Position numbers and translations under genes: made by a program. The notes under the pieces are model-generated. The model worked only from the letters and a program-made list of their open reading frames with translations, searched no databases and was not told the origin of the DNA. Shown here piece by piece: positions 17,326 to 27,190 of a DNA stretch of 64,000 bases. The number at the start of each line of letters is the position of its first letter. Position 1 is the stretch's first letter. Source of the DNA: Sphingomonas sp. SORGH_AS_0879 (lineage in GTDB: Bacteria > Pseudomonadota > Alphaproteobacteria > Sphingomonadales > Sphingomonadaceae); assembly GCF_030819175.1 (NCBI RefSeq), contig NZ_JAUTBJ010000002.1:320001-384000 (forward strand), given 5' to 3'.

Positions 17326-17348
17326 TTATTGCGGGTTGGTCGCAATAA
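17326..17348. other. Hairpin downstream of uppP
   Basis: Perfect 8-bp inverted repeat TTATTGCG / CGCAATAA with a 7-nt loop, 18 bp after the uppP stop. No T-run follows, so it is not a standard intrinsic terminator. It could help end the uppP transcript or bind a protein upstream of gltD. Confidence 0.5.
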
Positions 17349-17389
17349 GCGGCGCCTGCCCCGTTCGAAGTATATAAATAGGGCATCAA

Positions 17390-17423
17390 CTATGTCCTAT
17401 ATGTCGATTTTAAGGTGACATAG
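17390..17423. promoter_or_regulatory. Inverted repeat in the gltDB leader, candidate operator
   Basis: CTATGTC (17390-17396) and GACATAG (17417-17423) form a perfect 7-bp inverted repeat with a 20-nt spacer, and a further partial copy (TATGTC at 17399-17404) lies inside it. An A/T-rich tract (TATATAAATAGGG) precedes it. It sits 38 bp before the gltD start, a position suited to a repressor or activator of glutamate synthase. The function is inferred from position and symmetry only. Confidence 0.4.
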
Positions 17424-17460
17424 GATCGTTTGCGCAATATCCGGCTCTTCGGAGGCGCAT

Positions 17461-18912
17461 ATGGCGAACGATTCTATGCTGAAGTTTGTAGGCCGTGATC
17501 AGGCTTATCCCGCGAAGCGGGCCGCGACGGTTCGTGCGGAGGATTTCCGCGAGATCGCCGAACGTTATGCGCCCCCGGCGGCGGAGGATCAGGCGGGGCG
17601 CTGCTCGCAATGCGGCGTGCCCTATTGCTCGGTCCATTGCCCGCTGCACAACCATATCCCCGACTGGCTGCGCCTGACCGCCGAGGGGCGGCTGCGCGAG
17701 GCCTATGAGCTGTCCAACAGCACCTCGACCATGCCCGAAATCTGCGGCCGCATCTGCCCGCAGGACCGGCTGTGCGAGGGCAATTGCGTCATCGAATTTT
17801 CGGGTCACGGCGCGGTCACGATCGGCTCGGTCGAGAAGTTCATCACCGACACCGCCTGGGAAGAAGGCTGGGTCGAGCCGCTGGTGCCGGGGCCCGAGCG
17901 GGGCCAGTCGGTCGCGGTGATCGGCGCGGGGCCTGCGGGCCTGACGGCGGCGGAATATCTGCGCGTCTCGGGTTACGATGTCCATGTCTATGACCGGCAC
18001 GACCGGGCGGGCGGGCTGCTGACCTATGGCATTCCCGGTTTCAAGCTGGAAAAGCCCGTCGTCATGCGCCGGGTCGAGCGGCTGAAGGCGGGCGGCATCG
18101 TCTTCCACGAGGGCTTCTCGGTCGGCGAGGATGCGACGCTGGAGGAGCTGCGCCGTCGCCATGACGCGGTGCTGATCGCGACCGGCGTGTACAAGGCGCG
18201 CAATGTCGATGTGGACGGTTCGGGCGCGAACGGCGTGATCGCCGCGCTCGACTATCTGACCGCGTCCAACCGCAAGAGCTTCGGCGACACGGTCGAGGCG
18301 TTCGAGAATGGCTCGCTGAACGCCGAGGGCAAGAATGTCGTCGTGATCGGCGGCGGCGACACCGCGATGGACTGCGTCCGCACCGCGATCCGCCAGGGGG
18401 CCAAGTCGGTGAAGTGCCTCTATCGCCGCGACCGCGCCAATATGCCTGGCTCGCAGCGCGAAGTCGCCAATGCGGAGGAAGAGGGGGCCGAATTCGTCTG
18501 GCTGTCCGCGCCGCTCGGCTTCGAGGGGGGCGAGACGGTGACGGGCGTCCGCGCCGCCAAGATGCGGCTGGGCGCACCCGACGCCAGCGGACGGCGCGCG
18601 CCGGAGGCCGAGCCGGGTGCCGACCATCTGCTGGACGCGGACATGGTCATCAAGGCGCTGGGCTTCGACGCCGAGGACCTGCCGAGCCTGTTCGGCACCG
18701 CCGAACTGGGCGTCAGCCGCTGGGGCACGGTGCTGGTCGATGGCCGCACGCTGATGACCAGCCTGGACGGCGTGTTCGCCGCGGGCGACATCGTACGCGG
18801 GGCGAGCCTAGTGGTGTGGGCGATCCGTGACGGTCGCGATGTAGCGCAGGCGATGCACAAATGGCTGAAGGCACGCGCGAAGATCGGCGCGCGCGAAAAG
18901 GTGGCCGCATGA
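17461..18912 (+). CDS. gltD: Glutamate synthase (NADPH) small subunit
   Basis: The beta subunit of GOGAT takes electrons from NADPH to FAD and on through iron-sulphur clusters to the large subunit. The 483 residues show an N-terminal cysteine domain (Cys48, Cys51, Cys56, Cys60 and Cys95, Cys99, Cys105, Cys109) for two 4Fe-4S clusters. FAD-binding VIGAGPAGLTAAEYL starts near 154, and NADPH-binding VIGGGDTAMDCVRTA near 299. A Shine-Dalgarno GGAGG lies 8 nt before the ATG. It precedes gltB with a 4-base overlap, the reverse of the gltBD order in E. coli but common in alphaproteobacteria. Confidence 0.95.
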   Translation: MANDSMLKFVGRDQAYPAKRAATVRAEDFREIAERYAPPAAEDQAGRCSQCGVPYCSVHCPLHNHIPDWLRLTAEGRLREAYELSNSTSTMPEICGRICPQDRLCEGNCVIEFSGHGAVTIGSVEKFITDTAWEEGWVEPLVPGPERGQSVAVIGAGPAGLTAAEYLRVSGYDVHVYDRHDRAGGLLTYGIPGFKLEKPVVMRRVERLKAGGIVFHEGFSVGEDATLEELRRRHDAVLIATGVYKARNVDVDGSGANGVIAALDYLTASNRKSFGDTVEAFENGSLNAEGKNVVVIGGGDTAMDCVRTAIRQGAKSVKCLYRRDRANMPGSQREVANAEEEGAEFVWLSAPLGFEGGETVTGVRAAKMRLGAPDASGRRAPEAEPGADHLLDADMVIKALGFDAEDLPSLFGTAELGVSRWGTVLVDGRTLMTSLDGVFAAGDIVRGASLVVWAIRDGRDVAQAMHKWLKARAKIGAREKVAA

Positions 18913-21900
18913 TGCGCGACGCCATCTCGATGCAGGACGTTCCAGCAGGACAAGACATGATGACCGACCAGCGCCAATATTTCGCCGAGCACGGCATGTA
19001 CCGCCCCGAATTCGAGGGCGATGCGTGCGGCGTCGGCATGGTCGCGGCCACCGATGGCCAGCCCTCGCGCCGGGTCGTCCAGTCGGCGATCGATGCGCTC
19101 AAGGCCGTGTGGCATCGCGGCGCGGTCGATGCGGACGGCAAGACCGGCGACGGCGCGGGGCTGCATGTCGACCTGCCGCACCGTTTCTTCGACGATGCCA
19201 TCGCCGCGTCGGGGCACAAGGTGCTGCCCAACCGGCTGGCGGTCGGCATGATCTTCATGCCGCGCACCGATTTGGGCGCGCAGGAAACCTGCCGCACCAT
19301 CGTCGAGAGCGTCATCATCGAGGCGGGCTACACCATCTATGGCTGGCGCCAGGTGCCGGTCGACGTGTCGGTCATCGGGTTGAAGGCGCAGGCGACCCGG
19401 CCGGAGATCGAGCAGATCATGATCGCCGGGCCGATGCCCGACGAGGTCGATGCCGCCGAGTTCGAGAAGAACCTCTATCTGGTCCGCAGGCGGATCGAAA
19501 AGCGGGTGATCGCGGCGCAGATCAGCGGCTTCTATATCTGTTCGCTGTCCTGCCGCTCGATCATCTACAAGGGGCTGTTCCTCGCCGAGAGCCTGTCGGT
19601 CTTCTATCCCGACCTTCAGGACCACCGGTTCGAGAGCCGCGTGGCGATCTTCCACCAGCGTTATTCGACCAACACCTTCCCGCAATGGTGGCTGGCGCAG
19701 CCCTTCCGCTGCCTGGCGCATAACGGCGAGATCAATACGATCCGTGGCAACAAGAACTGGATGCTCAGCCACGAGATCCGCATGGCCTCGATCGCGTTCG
19801 GCGACAATTCGGAGGACATCAAGCCGGTGATCCCGGCGGGCGCGTCCGATACCGCCGCGCTCGACGCGGTGTTCGAGGCGATCTGCCGCTCGGGGCGCGA
19901 CGCGCCGACCGCCAAGCTGATGCTGGTGCCCGAGGCGTGGCAGAAGGATCTCGACGCGCCCAAGGCCCATGCCGAGATGTACCAGTATCTCGCCTCCGTC
20001 ATGGAGCCGTGGGACGGTCCCGCCGCCCTCGCCATGACCGATGGCCGCTGGGCGGTGGCGGGCATGGACCGCAACGCGTTGCGCCCGCTCCGCTATACGC
20101 TGACCGCCGACGGGCTGCTGATCGTGGGGTCGGAAAGCGGCATGGTCGTGGTGCCGGAAGCCACCGTCACCGCCAAGGGCCGGTTGGGGCCGGGGCAGAT
20201 GATCGCGGTCGATCTGGCCGAGGGCAAGCTGTACGACGACCGCGCGATCAAGGACCAGATCGCAGGCGAGCAGGACTATGCCGCGATGATCGGCGAGTTC
20301 CTGACCATGGACCAGTTGCCCGCGCCGTCCGAGGACGAAGCGCTGGTGCGGATGCCGCGCGCGGAGATGCTGCGCCGTCAGGTCGCAGCAGGCCAGACCA
20401 TGGAGGATATGGAGCTGATCCTGTCCCCCATGGCCGAAGGGGGCAAGGAAGCGATCGGATCGATGGGCGACGACACGCCGCTGGCGGTCATCTCCGACAA
20501 GCCGCGCCTCATCAGCCAGTTCTTCCGCCAGAATTTCTCGCAGGTGACGAACCCGCCGATCGACTCGCTTCGCGAGCGCTATGTGATGTCGCTCAAGACC
20601 CGGTTCGGTAATCTCGCCAACATCCTCGACACCGAGGATCGGCGCGAGCGCGTGCTGGTCCTACCGTCCCCGGTCCTGACCGGTGCGGACTGGCACCGTC
20701 TGAAGGCGCATTTCGGCCGCTCGGCGGCGGAGATCGACTGCACCTTCGAGGCGGAGGGCGGTCCCGATCGCTTACGCGCCGCGATCCAGCGCATCCGCAA
20801 CCAGGCCGAGCAGGCGGTGCGCGAAGGGCGCTCCGAACTGTTCCTGACCGACGAGCATGTCTCCGAGGGCCGGGTCGCGATTGCGGGCGTGCTGGCGGCG
20901 GCGGCGGTGCACACGCATCTCGTCCGCCGGGGCCTGCGCTCCTATGCGTCGATCAACATCCGCTCGGCCGAATGCCTCGACACCCATTATTATGCGGTGC
21001 TGATCGGCGTCGGCGCGACCACGGTGAACGCCTATCTGGCCGAAGCGGCGATCGTCGACCGTCATGGCCGTGGCCTGTTCGGTGACCTCACCATCGACCA
21101 ATGCCTGACCAACCATCGCACCGCGATCGAGGACGGGCTGCTCAAGATCATGGCCAAGATGGGGATCGCGGTGATCTCCAGCTATCGCGGCGGCTATAAT
21201 TTCGAGGCGGTCGGCCTGTCCCGTGCGCTGGTCAACGACCTGTTCCCCGGCATGCCCGCCAAGATTTCGGGCGAGGGGTATAACTCGCTGCATTACTCGG
21301 CGATGGTCCGCCACGAGGCGGCCTGGGACCAGCATGTCGCGACGCTGCCGATCGGCGGCTTCTATCGCCAGCGCGATGGCGGCGAGACCCATGCCTATTC
21401 GGCGCAGTTGATGCACCTGTTGCAGACGGCGGTCGCGACCGACAGCTATTCGACCTATCTGCAATTCTCGCGCGGGGTCGGCGACCTGCCGCCGGTCTAT
21501 TTGCGCGACCTGCTCCAGTTCAACTTCCCGAACGAAGGCGTGCCGGTCGATCAGGTCGAGGCGATCACCGAAATCCGCAAGCGCTTCGTGACGCCGGGCA
21601 TGTCGCTGGGCGCACTGTCGCCCGAAGCGCATGAGACGCTGGCCATCGCGATGAACCGGATCGGCGCCAAGGCCGTGTCGGGCGAGGGCGGCGAGGACAA
21701 GCTGCGCTATCAGCCCTATGACAATGGCGACAACGCCAACTCGACGATCAAGCAGATCGCGAGCGGTCGCTTCGGCGTGACGGCGGAATATCTGAACGCC
21801 TGCGACGAGATCGAGATCAAGGTCGCGCAAGGCGCCAAGCCCGGCGAGGGCGGGCAGTTGCCCGGCTTCAAGGTGACCGAGTTCATCGCCAAGCTTCGCC

Positions 21901-23474
21901 ATGCGACGCCGGGCGTGACGCTGATCTCGCCGCCGCCGCACCACGACATCTATTCGATCGAGGATCTCGCGCAGCTCATCTATGACTGCAAGCAGATCAA
22001 CCCGCGCGCGCGCGTCTGCGTGAAGCTCGTCTCCTCGGCGGGCATCGGCACCGTCGCGGCGGGCGTGGCCAAGGCGCATGCCGACGTCATCCTGGTGTCG
22101 GGCCATGTCGGCGGCACGGGCGCTTCGCCCCAGACCTCGATCAAATACGCGGGGACCCCGTGGGAAATGGGTCTGTCGGAGGTCAACCAGACGCTGACCC
22201 TCAACGGCCTGCGCGGGCGTATCCGTCTGCGGGCGGACGGCGGCCTGAAGACCGGCCGCGACATCGTGATCGCCGCGATCCTGGGCGCGGAAGAGTTCGG
22301 CATCGGTACGCTGAGCCTCGTCGCGATGGGCTGCATCATGGTGCGTCAGTGCCATTCGAACACCTGCCCGGTCGGCGTCTGCGTGCAGGACGAACGCTTG
22401 CGCGCGAAATTCACCGGCACGCCGGAAAAGGTCATCAACCTGATGACCTTCATCGCAGAGGAAGTCCGCGACATCCTGGCACGGCTGGGCGTGCGGTCGC
22501 TGGACGAGGTGATCGGGCGGACCGAGTTGCTGCGTCAGGTCAGCCGCGGGGCGGAACATCTCGACGATCTCGACCTCAATCCGGTGCTCGCCAAGGTCGA
22601 TGCGACCGATGCCGAGCGGCGATTCAGCCTGTCGACCTTCCGCAACGAGGTGCCCGACAGCCTGGATGCGCAGATCATCAAGGATGCGTCGGCGGTGTTC
22701 TCGCGTGGCGAGAAGATGCAGCTGACCTATTCGGTGCGCAACACCCACCGCGCGGTCGGCACGCGCCTGTCGTCGGAGATCACCCGTAAGTTCGGCATGA
22801 GCAAGCTGGCCGATGGCCACGTCACCGTGCGGTTGCGCGGGAGCGCGGGCCAGTCGCTGGGCGCGTTCCTGTGCAAGGGCGTGACGCTGGAAGTGTTCGG
22901 CGACGCCAATGACTATGTCGGCAAGGGCCTGTCGGGCGGCACTATCATCGTCCGCCCGGCGGTCAGCTCGCCGCTGGCCAGCCAGAAGAACACGATCATC
23001 GGCAACACCGTCCTCTATGGCGCGACCTCGGGCAAGCTGTTCGCGGCGGGCCAGGCGGGCGAGCGTTTCGCGGTCCGCAATTCGGGCGCGACCGTGGTGG
23101 TCGAGGGCTGCGGCGCCAATGGCTGCGAATATATGACCGGCGGCATCGCGGTGGTGCTGGGCGAGGTCGGCGCGAACTTCGGCGCGGGCATGACCGGCGG
23201 CATGGCCTTCATCTACGACCCCGAGGAGCGCTTCGCTCGCCGCGCCAACCCCGAGAATATCGTGTGGCAGCGCCTCGCCTCGGCCCATTGGGAAGGCGTG
23301 TTGCGTGGCCTGGTCGAGGAACATGCCGCGCGCACCGACAGCAAGTGGTCGAAGGGCCTGTTGGAGGACTGGCACCGCGTCGCGGGGCATTTCTGGCAGG
23401 TCTGCCCGAAGGAAATGCTGACCCGCCTGGCGCATCCGCTCGACGACAGCGTCGAGGCGGTGGCGGCGGAGTAA
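18909..23474 (+). CDS. gltB: Glutamate synthase large subunit
   Basis: The alpha subunit of NADPH-GOGAT makes two glutamates from glutamine and 2-oxoglutarate. From the ATG at 18909 it has 1521 residues, the usual size. Cys40 (EGDACGVGMVAATDG) is the class II amidotransferase nucleophile, so a 39-residue propeptide would be removed. The FMN synthase domain includes GEGGEDKLRY and GGTGASPQTSIKYAG. The 3Fe-4S cysteines lie in CIMVRQCHSNTC from residue 1142. The C-terminal GXGXG-like beta-helix follows. An alternative ATG at 18957 would shorten the propeptide. The first ATG overlaps the gltD stop. Confidence 0.95.
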   Translation: MMRDAISMQDVPAGQDMMTDQRQYFAEHGMYRPEFEGDACGVGMVAATDGQPSRRVVQSAIDALKAVWHRGAVDADGKTGDGAGLHVDLPHRFFDDAIAASGHKVLPNRLAVGMIFMPRTDLGAQETCRTIVESVIIEAGYTIYGWRQVPVDVSVIGLKAQATRPEIEQIMIAGPMPDEVDAAEFEKNLYLVRRRIEKRVIAAQISGFYICSLSCRSIIYKGLFLAESLSVFYPDLQDHRFESRVAIFHQRYSTNTFPQWWLAQPFRCLAHNGEINTIRGNKNWMLSHEIRMASIAFGDNSEDIKPVIPAGASDTAALDAVFEAICRSGRDAPTAKLMLVPEAWQKDLDAPKAHAEMYQYLASVMEPWDGPAALAMTDGRWAVAGMDRNALRPLRYTLTADGLLIVGSESGMVVVPEATVTAKGRLGPGQMIAVDLAEGKLYDDRAIKDQIAGEQDYAAMIGEFLTMDQLPAPSEDEALVRMPRAEMLRRQVAAGQTMEDMELILSPMAEGGKEAIGSMGDDTPLAVISDKPRLISQFFRQNFSQVTNPPIDSLRERYVMSLKTRFGNLANILDTEDRRERVLVLPSPVLTGADWHRLKAHFGRSAAEIDCTFEAEGGPDRLRAAIQRIRNQAEQAVREGRSELFLTDEHVSEGRVAIAGVLAAAAVHTHLVRRGLRSYASINIRSAECLDTHYYAVLIGVGATTVNAYLAEAAIVDRHGRGLFGDLTIDQCLTNHRTAIEDGLLKIMAKMGIAVISSYRGGYNFEAVGLSRALVNDLFPGMPAKISGEGYNSLHYSAMVRHEAAWDQHVATLPIGGFYRQRDGGETHAYSAQLMHLLQTAVATDSYSTYLQFSRGVGDLPPVYLRDLLQFNFPNEGVPVDQVEAITEIRKRFVTPGMSLGALSPEAHETLAIAMNRIGAKAVSGEGGEDKLRYQPYDNGDNANSTIKQIASGRFGVTAEYLNACDEIEIKVAQGAKPGEGGQLPGFKVTEFIAKLRHATPGVTLISPPPHHDIYSIEDLAQLIYDCKQINPRARVCVKLVSSAGIGTVAAGVAKAHADVILVSGHVGGTGASPQTSIKYAGTPWEMGLSEVNQTLTLNGLRGRIRLRADGGLKTGRDIVIAAILGAEEFGIGTLSLVAMGCIMVRQCHSNTCPVGVCVQDERLRAKFTGTPEKVINLMTFIAEEVRDILARLGVRSLDEVIGRTELLRQVSRGAEHLDDLDLNPVLAKVDATDAERRFSLSTFRNEVPDSLDAQIIKDASAVFSRGEKMQLTYSVRNTHRAVGTRLSSEITRKFGMSKLADGHVTVRLRGSAGQSLGAFLCKGVTLEVFGDANDYVGKGLSGGTIIVRPAVSSPLASQKNTIIGNTVLYGATSGKLFAAGQAGERFAVRNSGATVVVEGCGANGCEYMTGGIAVVLGEVGANFGAGMTGGMAFIYDPEERFARRANPENIVWQRLASAHWEGVLRGLVEEHAARTDSKWSKGLLEDWHRVAGHFWQVCPKEMLTRLAHPLDDSVEAVAAE

Positions 23475-23479
23475 TGGAC

Positions 23480-23712
23480 GATCCTCCCCGGCACGGGGAG
23501 GTGGCAGCGCGCAAGCGCTGACGGAGGGGGGGGCTTGCCCGGCGGCGATCCCCCTCCACCATGCTCCGCATGGTCTCCCTCCCCGTGTCGGGGAGGATCG
23601 GACTTCCCCAACCCCGTTCGGCCTGAGCGAAGTCGAAGGCCGCACCTGAACCTTTGCCGCGATCCCGGGGAAAGGGATTCCCTTGGCCTTCGACCTCGCT
23701 CAGGCCGAACGG
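23480..23712. repeat. Composite repeat: family B hairpins plus family A inverted pair
   Basis: Fills the gap between gltB and the AI-2E-family gene. Family B part 23480-23601: arms ATCCTCCCCGGCACGGGG and CCCCGTGTCGGGGAGGAT enclose smaller hairpins, including AGCGCGCAAGCGCT and ACCATGCTCCGCATGGT. Family A part: copies at 23614-23641 (core CCTGAGCGAAGTCGAAGG) and, inverted, at 23685-23712, separated by 43 bp. No coding sequence is visible. Confidence 0.8.
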
Positions 23713-23822
23713 ACGGAGGCGGCTTCCCAAAGTGTAACATCCCCGTCATCCAATTAACCCAAATCACGGAACCGTTGCGGCGACGTGACGGTTAGGCGGC
23801 GATGCGAATGGGGGAGGACCAT

Positions 23823-24899
23823 ATGATCATCGACCGGCAGAAGATCGAACGGGGGGGATTCATCCTCTTCCTCGCGTTCATCACCATCGGCCTGATCGCG
23901 GTCATTTCCGGCTTTCTGATCGCCTTGCTGTGGGCGGGGCTGGCGGCGATCCTGTTCCGGTCGCTGTTCCAGTGGCTGCTGACCAAGACCGGCGGGCGGC
24001 GCAACACCGCCGCCGGGCTCACCATGCTTATCATCACCTTCGCGGTGGTCGTGCCGACCCTGCTGATCGGCAGCATGGTCGTGGATCAGGCGTCAGGCGT
24101 CTATCTGAAGATGCGCAGCGGCCAGATCGATTTCGCGCAATATTTCCAGCAGGTGCGCGACGCGCTGCCGAGCCGTCTTCGCCAGATGATGGACAGTTCG
24201 GGCATCGGCAGTTTCGAGGGGCTGCAACAGCGCGTCTCGCGCACCTTGAGCAGCAGCGTCAGCCAGATCGCGACCCAGGCGCTGTCGATCGGGCGCAACG
24301 CCTTTGCCTTCGCGCTGGCCTTCGGCGTCGGCCTCTATGTCGCCTTCTTCCTGATCCGCGACGGCGACCGGCTGGGCCCGAATTTCGTCCGTGCCTTGCC
24401 GCTGGAGCAGGGCGTGGCCGCCCGGCTGGCCGACAGCTTCGTCGCGGTGGTGCGCGCGACGATCAAGGGGTCGGTCATCGTCGGGCTGGTCCAGGGCGCG
24501 CTGGGGGCGATCACCTTCTGGATCGTCGGGGTGCCCGCCGCTTTGCTCTGGGGCGTGCTGATGGCGATCGCGGCGCTGCTGCCCGCGATCGGCCCGGCGA
24601 TCATCTGGGTGCCGGTCGCCATCTATCTGCTGGCGACGGGTGCGATCTGGCAGGGGGCGGTGGTCGTCGCCTCGGGCGTGCTGGTCATCGGCCTGGCCGA
24701 CAATATCCTGCGGCCCATCCTGGTCGGGCGCGACACCGGGCTGCCCGACTGGATCGTGCTCCTGACCACGCTGGGAGGGATCGAGCTGCTGGGACTGAGC
24801 GGCATCGTCGTCGGCCCGGTGGTTGCGGCGTTGTTCCTGGCGGGGTGGCGTATCCTGAGCGAGGAACGCGGCGTCATCCTGCCCCCCACTGGGGAATAG
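23823..24899 (+). CDS. AI-2E family (PerM/YdiK-type) membrane protein
   Basis: Polytopic membrane protein of 358 residues. The AI-2E/PerM family contains the E. coli autoinducer-2 exporter TqsA but also Na+/H+ antiporters and undefined permeases, so substrate is unknown. Visible are an N-terminal pair of membrane helices (FILFLAFITIGLIAVISGFL), a soluble segment at about 90-160, and C-terminal helices with GLADNILRPILVG and the closing GPVVAALFLAGW typical of the family. The ATG at 23823 has GGGGAGGA 4 nt upstream, better than the ATG at 23802. Confidence 0.85.
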   Translation: MIIDRQKIERGGFILFLAFITIGLIAVISGFLIALLWAGLAAILFRSLFQWLLTKTGGRRNTAAGLTMLIITFAVVVPTLLIGSMVVDQASGVYLKMRSGQIDFAQYFQQVRDALPSRLRQMMDSSGIGSFEGLQQRVSRTLSSSVSQIATQALSIGRNAFAFALAFGVGLYVAFFLIRDGDRLGPNFVRALPLEQGVAARLADSFVAVVRATIKGSVIVGLVQGALGAITFWIVGVPAALLWGVLMAIAALLPAIGPAIIWVPVAIYLLATGAIWQGAVVVASGVLVIGLADNILRPILVGRDTGLPDWIVLLTTLGGIELLGLSGIVVGPVVAALFLAGWRILSEERGVILPPTGE

Positions 24900-25035
24900 G
24901 CGCGCACCTGTCTCGATCTGGTCCGTTCCCGCACGCATCGTGTCGCGCTTCTCCCGTTTGCGCCGCAGCAATCGCCTCCTTATGGTTCACGTCCGAGCGG
25001 ATCGGTCGGGGCCGGACCGGGCAAGGGGGATGCGA

Positions 25036-25608
25036 ATGCGGATGCGATCGGGGGGGCTGGCGGCCATGACCGGGCTCGCCTTGGCTTTGGCCGGATGCGA
25101 CACCGGCGATACGGCGGTCGCCCGCGCGGCGGGGGCCAAGGGCGTGTCGATCGAACTGCCCGTCCCCGACCCGTCACCCTCCGCCGATACGAGGGGGGCC
25201 ATGCCTCCCAGGTCCGACGCCTTGCCCGGTGCGGTCGCCGCCAACCCCGGGGCCAGCCTGTCGACCATCGGCTTTGCCGAGGGCGGCGCGGCGCTGGACC
25301 AGAATGCACGCGCGGCGCTCGACCGGCTCGCCGCCGATCCCAGGGTGAAGAGCGGCCGCATCGTGCTCAGCGGCCATTCCGACAGCGAGGGGGATGACGA
25401 GGCCAATCGCATCATGTCGCGCAAGCGGGCCGAGGCGGTGCGCGACTATCTGGCGGGCAAGGGGATCGCCCGCGCCGACATGAAGCTCATCGCGCTGGGC
25501 GAGACGCGCCCCATCGCCCCCAATGCCAAGCCCGATGGCAGCGACGATAGCGCCGGTCGCGCGCGCAACCGCCGGGTGGAGATCGACCTGGCGCCCGCCG
25601 ACCGCTGA
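25036..25608 (+). CDS. OmpA-like lipoprotein
   Basis: Predicted outer-membrane lipoprotein with a C-terminal OmpA peptidoglycan-binding domain, 190 residues. The N-terminus MRMRSGGLAAMTGLALALAGC ends in a lipobox (LAGC), a proline-rich linker follows, and the OmpA domain from about 75 contains LSGHSDSEGDDEANRIMSRK and ends NRRVEIDL. It would tether outer membrane and cell wall. Three in-frame ATGs are possible (25030, 25036, 25042); 25036 sits 6 nt after AAGGGGG. Confidence 0.82.
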   Translation: MRMRSGGLAAMTGLALALAGCDTGDTAVARAAGAKGVSIELPVPDPSPSADTRGAMPPRSDALPGAVAANPGASLSTIGFAEGGAALDQNARAALDRLAADPRVKSGRIVLSGHSDSEGDDEANRIMSRKRAEAVRDYLAGKGIARADMKLIALGETRPIAPNAKPDGSDDSAGRARNRRVEIDLAPADR

Positions 25609-25656
25609 CCGCCTCACTCTTCCGCCAACGCAACATGGCCGGGGCGGGAGCGTCCG

Positions 25657-25923
25657 TCAGTTGGGCCGGTTGCGTTCGTTGGTGCTGGTCATGTTGAGCG
25701 CGCGGCGGAATTCGCCCACGCCCTGCTGATTGACGCCATCGAACTCGCGCCATTGCGCCTCGGTATTGCACACGCGCGTGGGAAGGAAAGAGCCGGTCGG
25801 CATCAGCCGGCGACAGGTCTTCTTCTCCTGCGGCTTGGGACGGGGTTCGGACGACTGTGCACCTGCCGGTGCGGCGGACAGGATGACGGCGGCCATGGCG
25901 ACCGCTGCCCATTGACGCTTCAT
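25657..25923 (-). CDS. Small secreted protein, unknown function
   Basis: An 88-residue protein with a clear signal peptide (MKRQWAAVAMAAVILSAAPAGAQ), a short charged linker and a compact motif CRRLMPTGSFLPTRVCNT followed by EAQWREFDG. I recognise this C-x6-TGS-x6-C-x4-W pattern as that of small sphingomonad periplasmic proteins annotated hypothetical. The two cysteines could form a disulphide. The frame is open further upstream, but the ATG at 25923 gives the signal peptide. No function can be assigned. Confidence 0.75.
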   Translation of the reverse strand: MKRQWAAVAMAAVILSAAPAGAQSSEPRPKPQEKKTCRRLMPTGSFLPTRVCNTEAQWREFDGVNQQGVGEFRRALNMTSTNERNRPN

Positions 25924-26020
25924 TTCGATGTTCCTCCCTCGATGATGCGGAGGATGAGGCAGTATTTCCGACTTATCAAGTGCTTGGCCGGACGGAGCGC
26001 GCCGCCCGGCCAAATCCCCG

Positions 26021-27091
26021 TCACGCCGCCTGCAACGCCTCGACCGCCACCGCCGCGATGTCGTCGCCCAGCTGGTCCACCCGCGCCGGGTCGGCGTCCC
26101 AGGCGAACATGAAGCGCGCCCCGCCGCCTATGAAGGTGTAGAAGCGCCAGCCGCGTGCCCGCAGGCCATCCAGTACGGCGGGCGGCGCGCTGAGGAACAC
26201 CGCATTGGCCTCGACCGGGAACATCGGCGCGATGCCTGGCAGGCCCGCCACCCGGTCGGCCAGCCGCCGGGCACAGGCATTGGCGTGCGCGGCGTTGGAC
26301 AGCCATGCGCCGCTGTCGAGCATGCCGATCCACGGCGCGGCCAGATAGCGCATCTTGGACGCCAGCTGCCCCGCCTGTTTGCAGCGATAATCGAAATCCT
26401 CCGCCAGCACGGGGTCGAAGAACAGGATCGCCTCGCCCACCGCCATGCCGTTCTTGGTGCCGCCGAAGCACAGCACATCGACCCCGGCGCGCCAGGTCAT
26501 GTCGGCGGGCGAGCAGCCCAGCGCGGCACAGGCATTGGCGAAGCGCGCCCCATCCATATGCAGCCTGAGGCCCAGTTCGCGACAGGTCGCCGACAGCGCA
26601 TGGATCTCGGCCAGCGTATAGACCTGGCCCGTCTCGGTCGGCTGGGTGATCGTCACCGCGCGCGGCTTGGGGAAGTGGATATCCGAGCGGCCGGTGGCGA
26701 GCGCGCGGACCGCCTCGGGCGTCAGCTTGCCGTCCTCGGTCTGCGCGACCAGCAGCTTGGAACCGTTGGAGAAGAATTCGGGCGCACCGCACTCATCCGT
26801 CTCGACATGCGCGGAGGCCGAGCAGATCACGCTGTGATAGCTCTGGCAGAGCGCGGCCAGCGCCAGCGAATTGGCCGCCGTGCCGTTGAAGGCGAAGAAC
26901 ACCTCGCACTTGGTCTGGAACAGCGTGCGAAAGGCATCGGCGGCGCGGTCGGTATAGGGGTCTTCGCCATAAGCGGGGACATAGCCGCGATTGGCCTGGT
27001 CCATCGCGGCCCAGGCTTCGGGGCAGATGCCCGCGTAATTGTCGCTCGCAAATTGCTGGGGGGCGATTGATTGGGGTCGGGCCGTTTCCAT
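26021..27091 (-). CDS. Low-specificity L-threonine aldolase
   Basis: PLP enzyme of the beta-eliminating-lyase/threonine-aldolase family, 356 residues, cleaving L-threonine or allo-threonine to glycine and acetaldehyde. Visible are FASDNYAGICPEAW at the N-terminus, the cofactor-stacking region AHVETDECGAP, LHMDGARFANA (Asp binding the pyridine nitrogen) and the Schiff-base lysine in FGGTKNGMAVGE. The ATG at 27091 (METARPQ) starts family similarity; the upstream open frame does not resemble it. Its neighbour on the other strand is a LacI regulator. Confidence 0.88.
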   Translation of the reverse strand: METARPQSIAPQQFASDNYAGICPEAWAAMDQANRGYVPAYGEDPYTDRAADAFRTLFQTKCEVFFAFNGTAANSLALAALCQSYHSVICSASAHVETDECGAPEFFSNGSKLLVAQTEDGKLTPEAVRALATGRSDIHFPKPRAVTITQPTETGQVYTLAEIHALSATCRELGLRLHMDGARFANACAALGCSPADMTWRAGVDVLCFGGTKNGMAVGEAILFFDPVLAEDFDYRCKQAGQLASKMRYLAAPWIGMLDSGAWLSNAAHANACARRLADRVAGLPGIAPMFPVEANAVFLSAPPAVLDGLRARGWRFYTFIGGGARFMFAWDADPARVDQLGDDIAAVAVEALQAA

Positions 27092-27190
27092 CACAAATCC
27101 TTGCGTCCGTTCGGGCGAGTCGGATGGAGGAGAAAGTGGCTGATCGTCCCGTTGTTGCCGGTCTGGCCACATCCCCCTCCTTGTCGGAGA

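Noticed and set aside
20772-23645. Open frame of 957 codons on the minus strand
   Set aside because: Antisense to gltB and extending into the repeat region; Arg/His/Asp-rich and without recognisable motifs.
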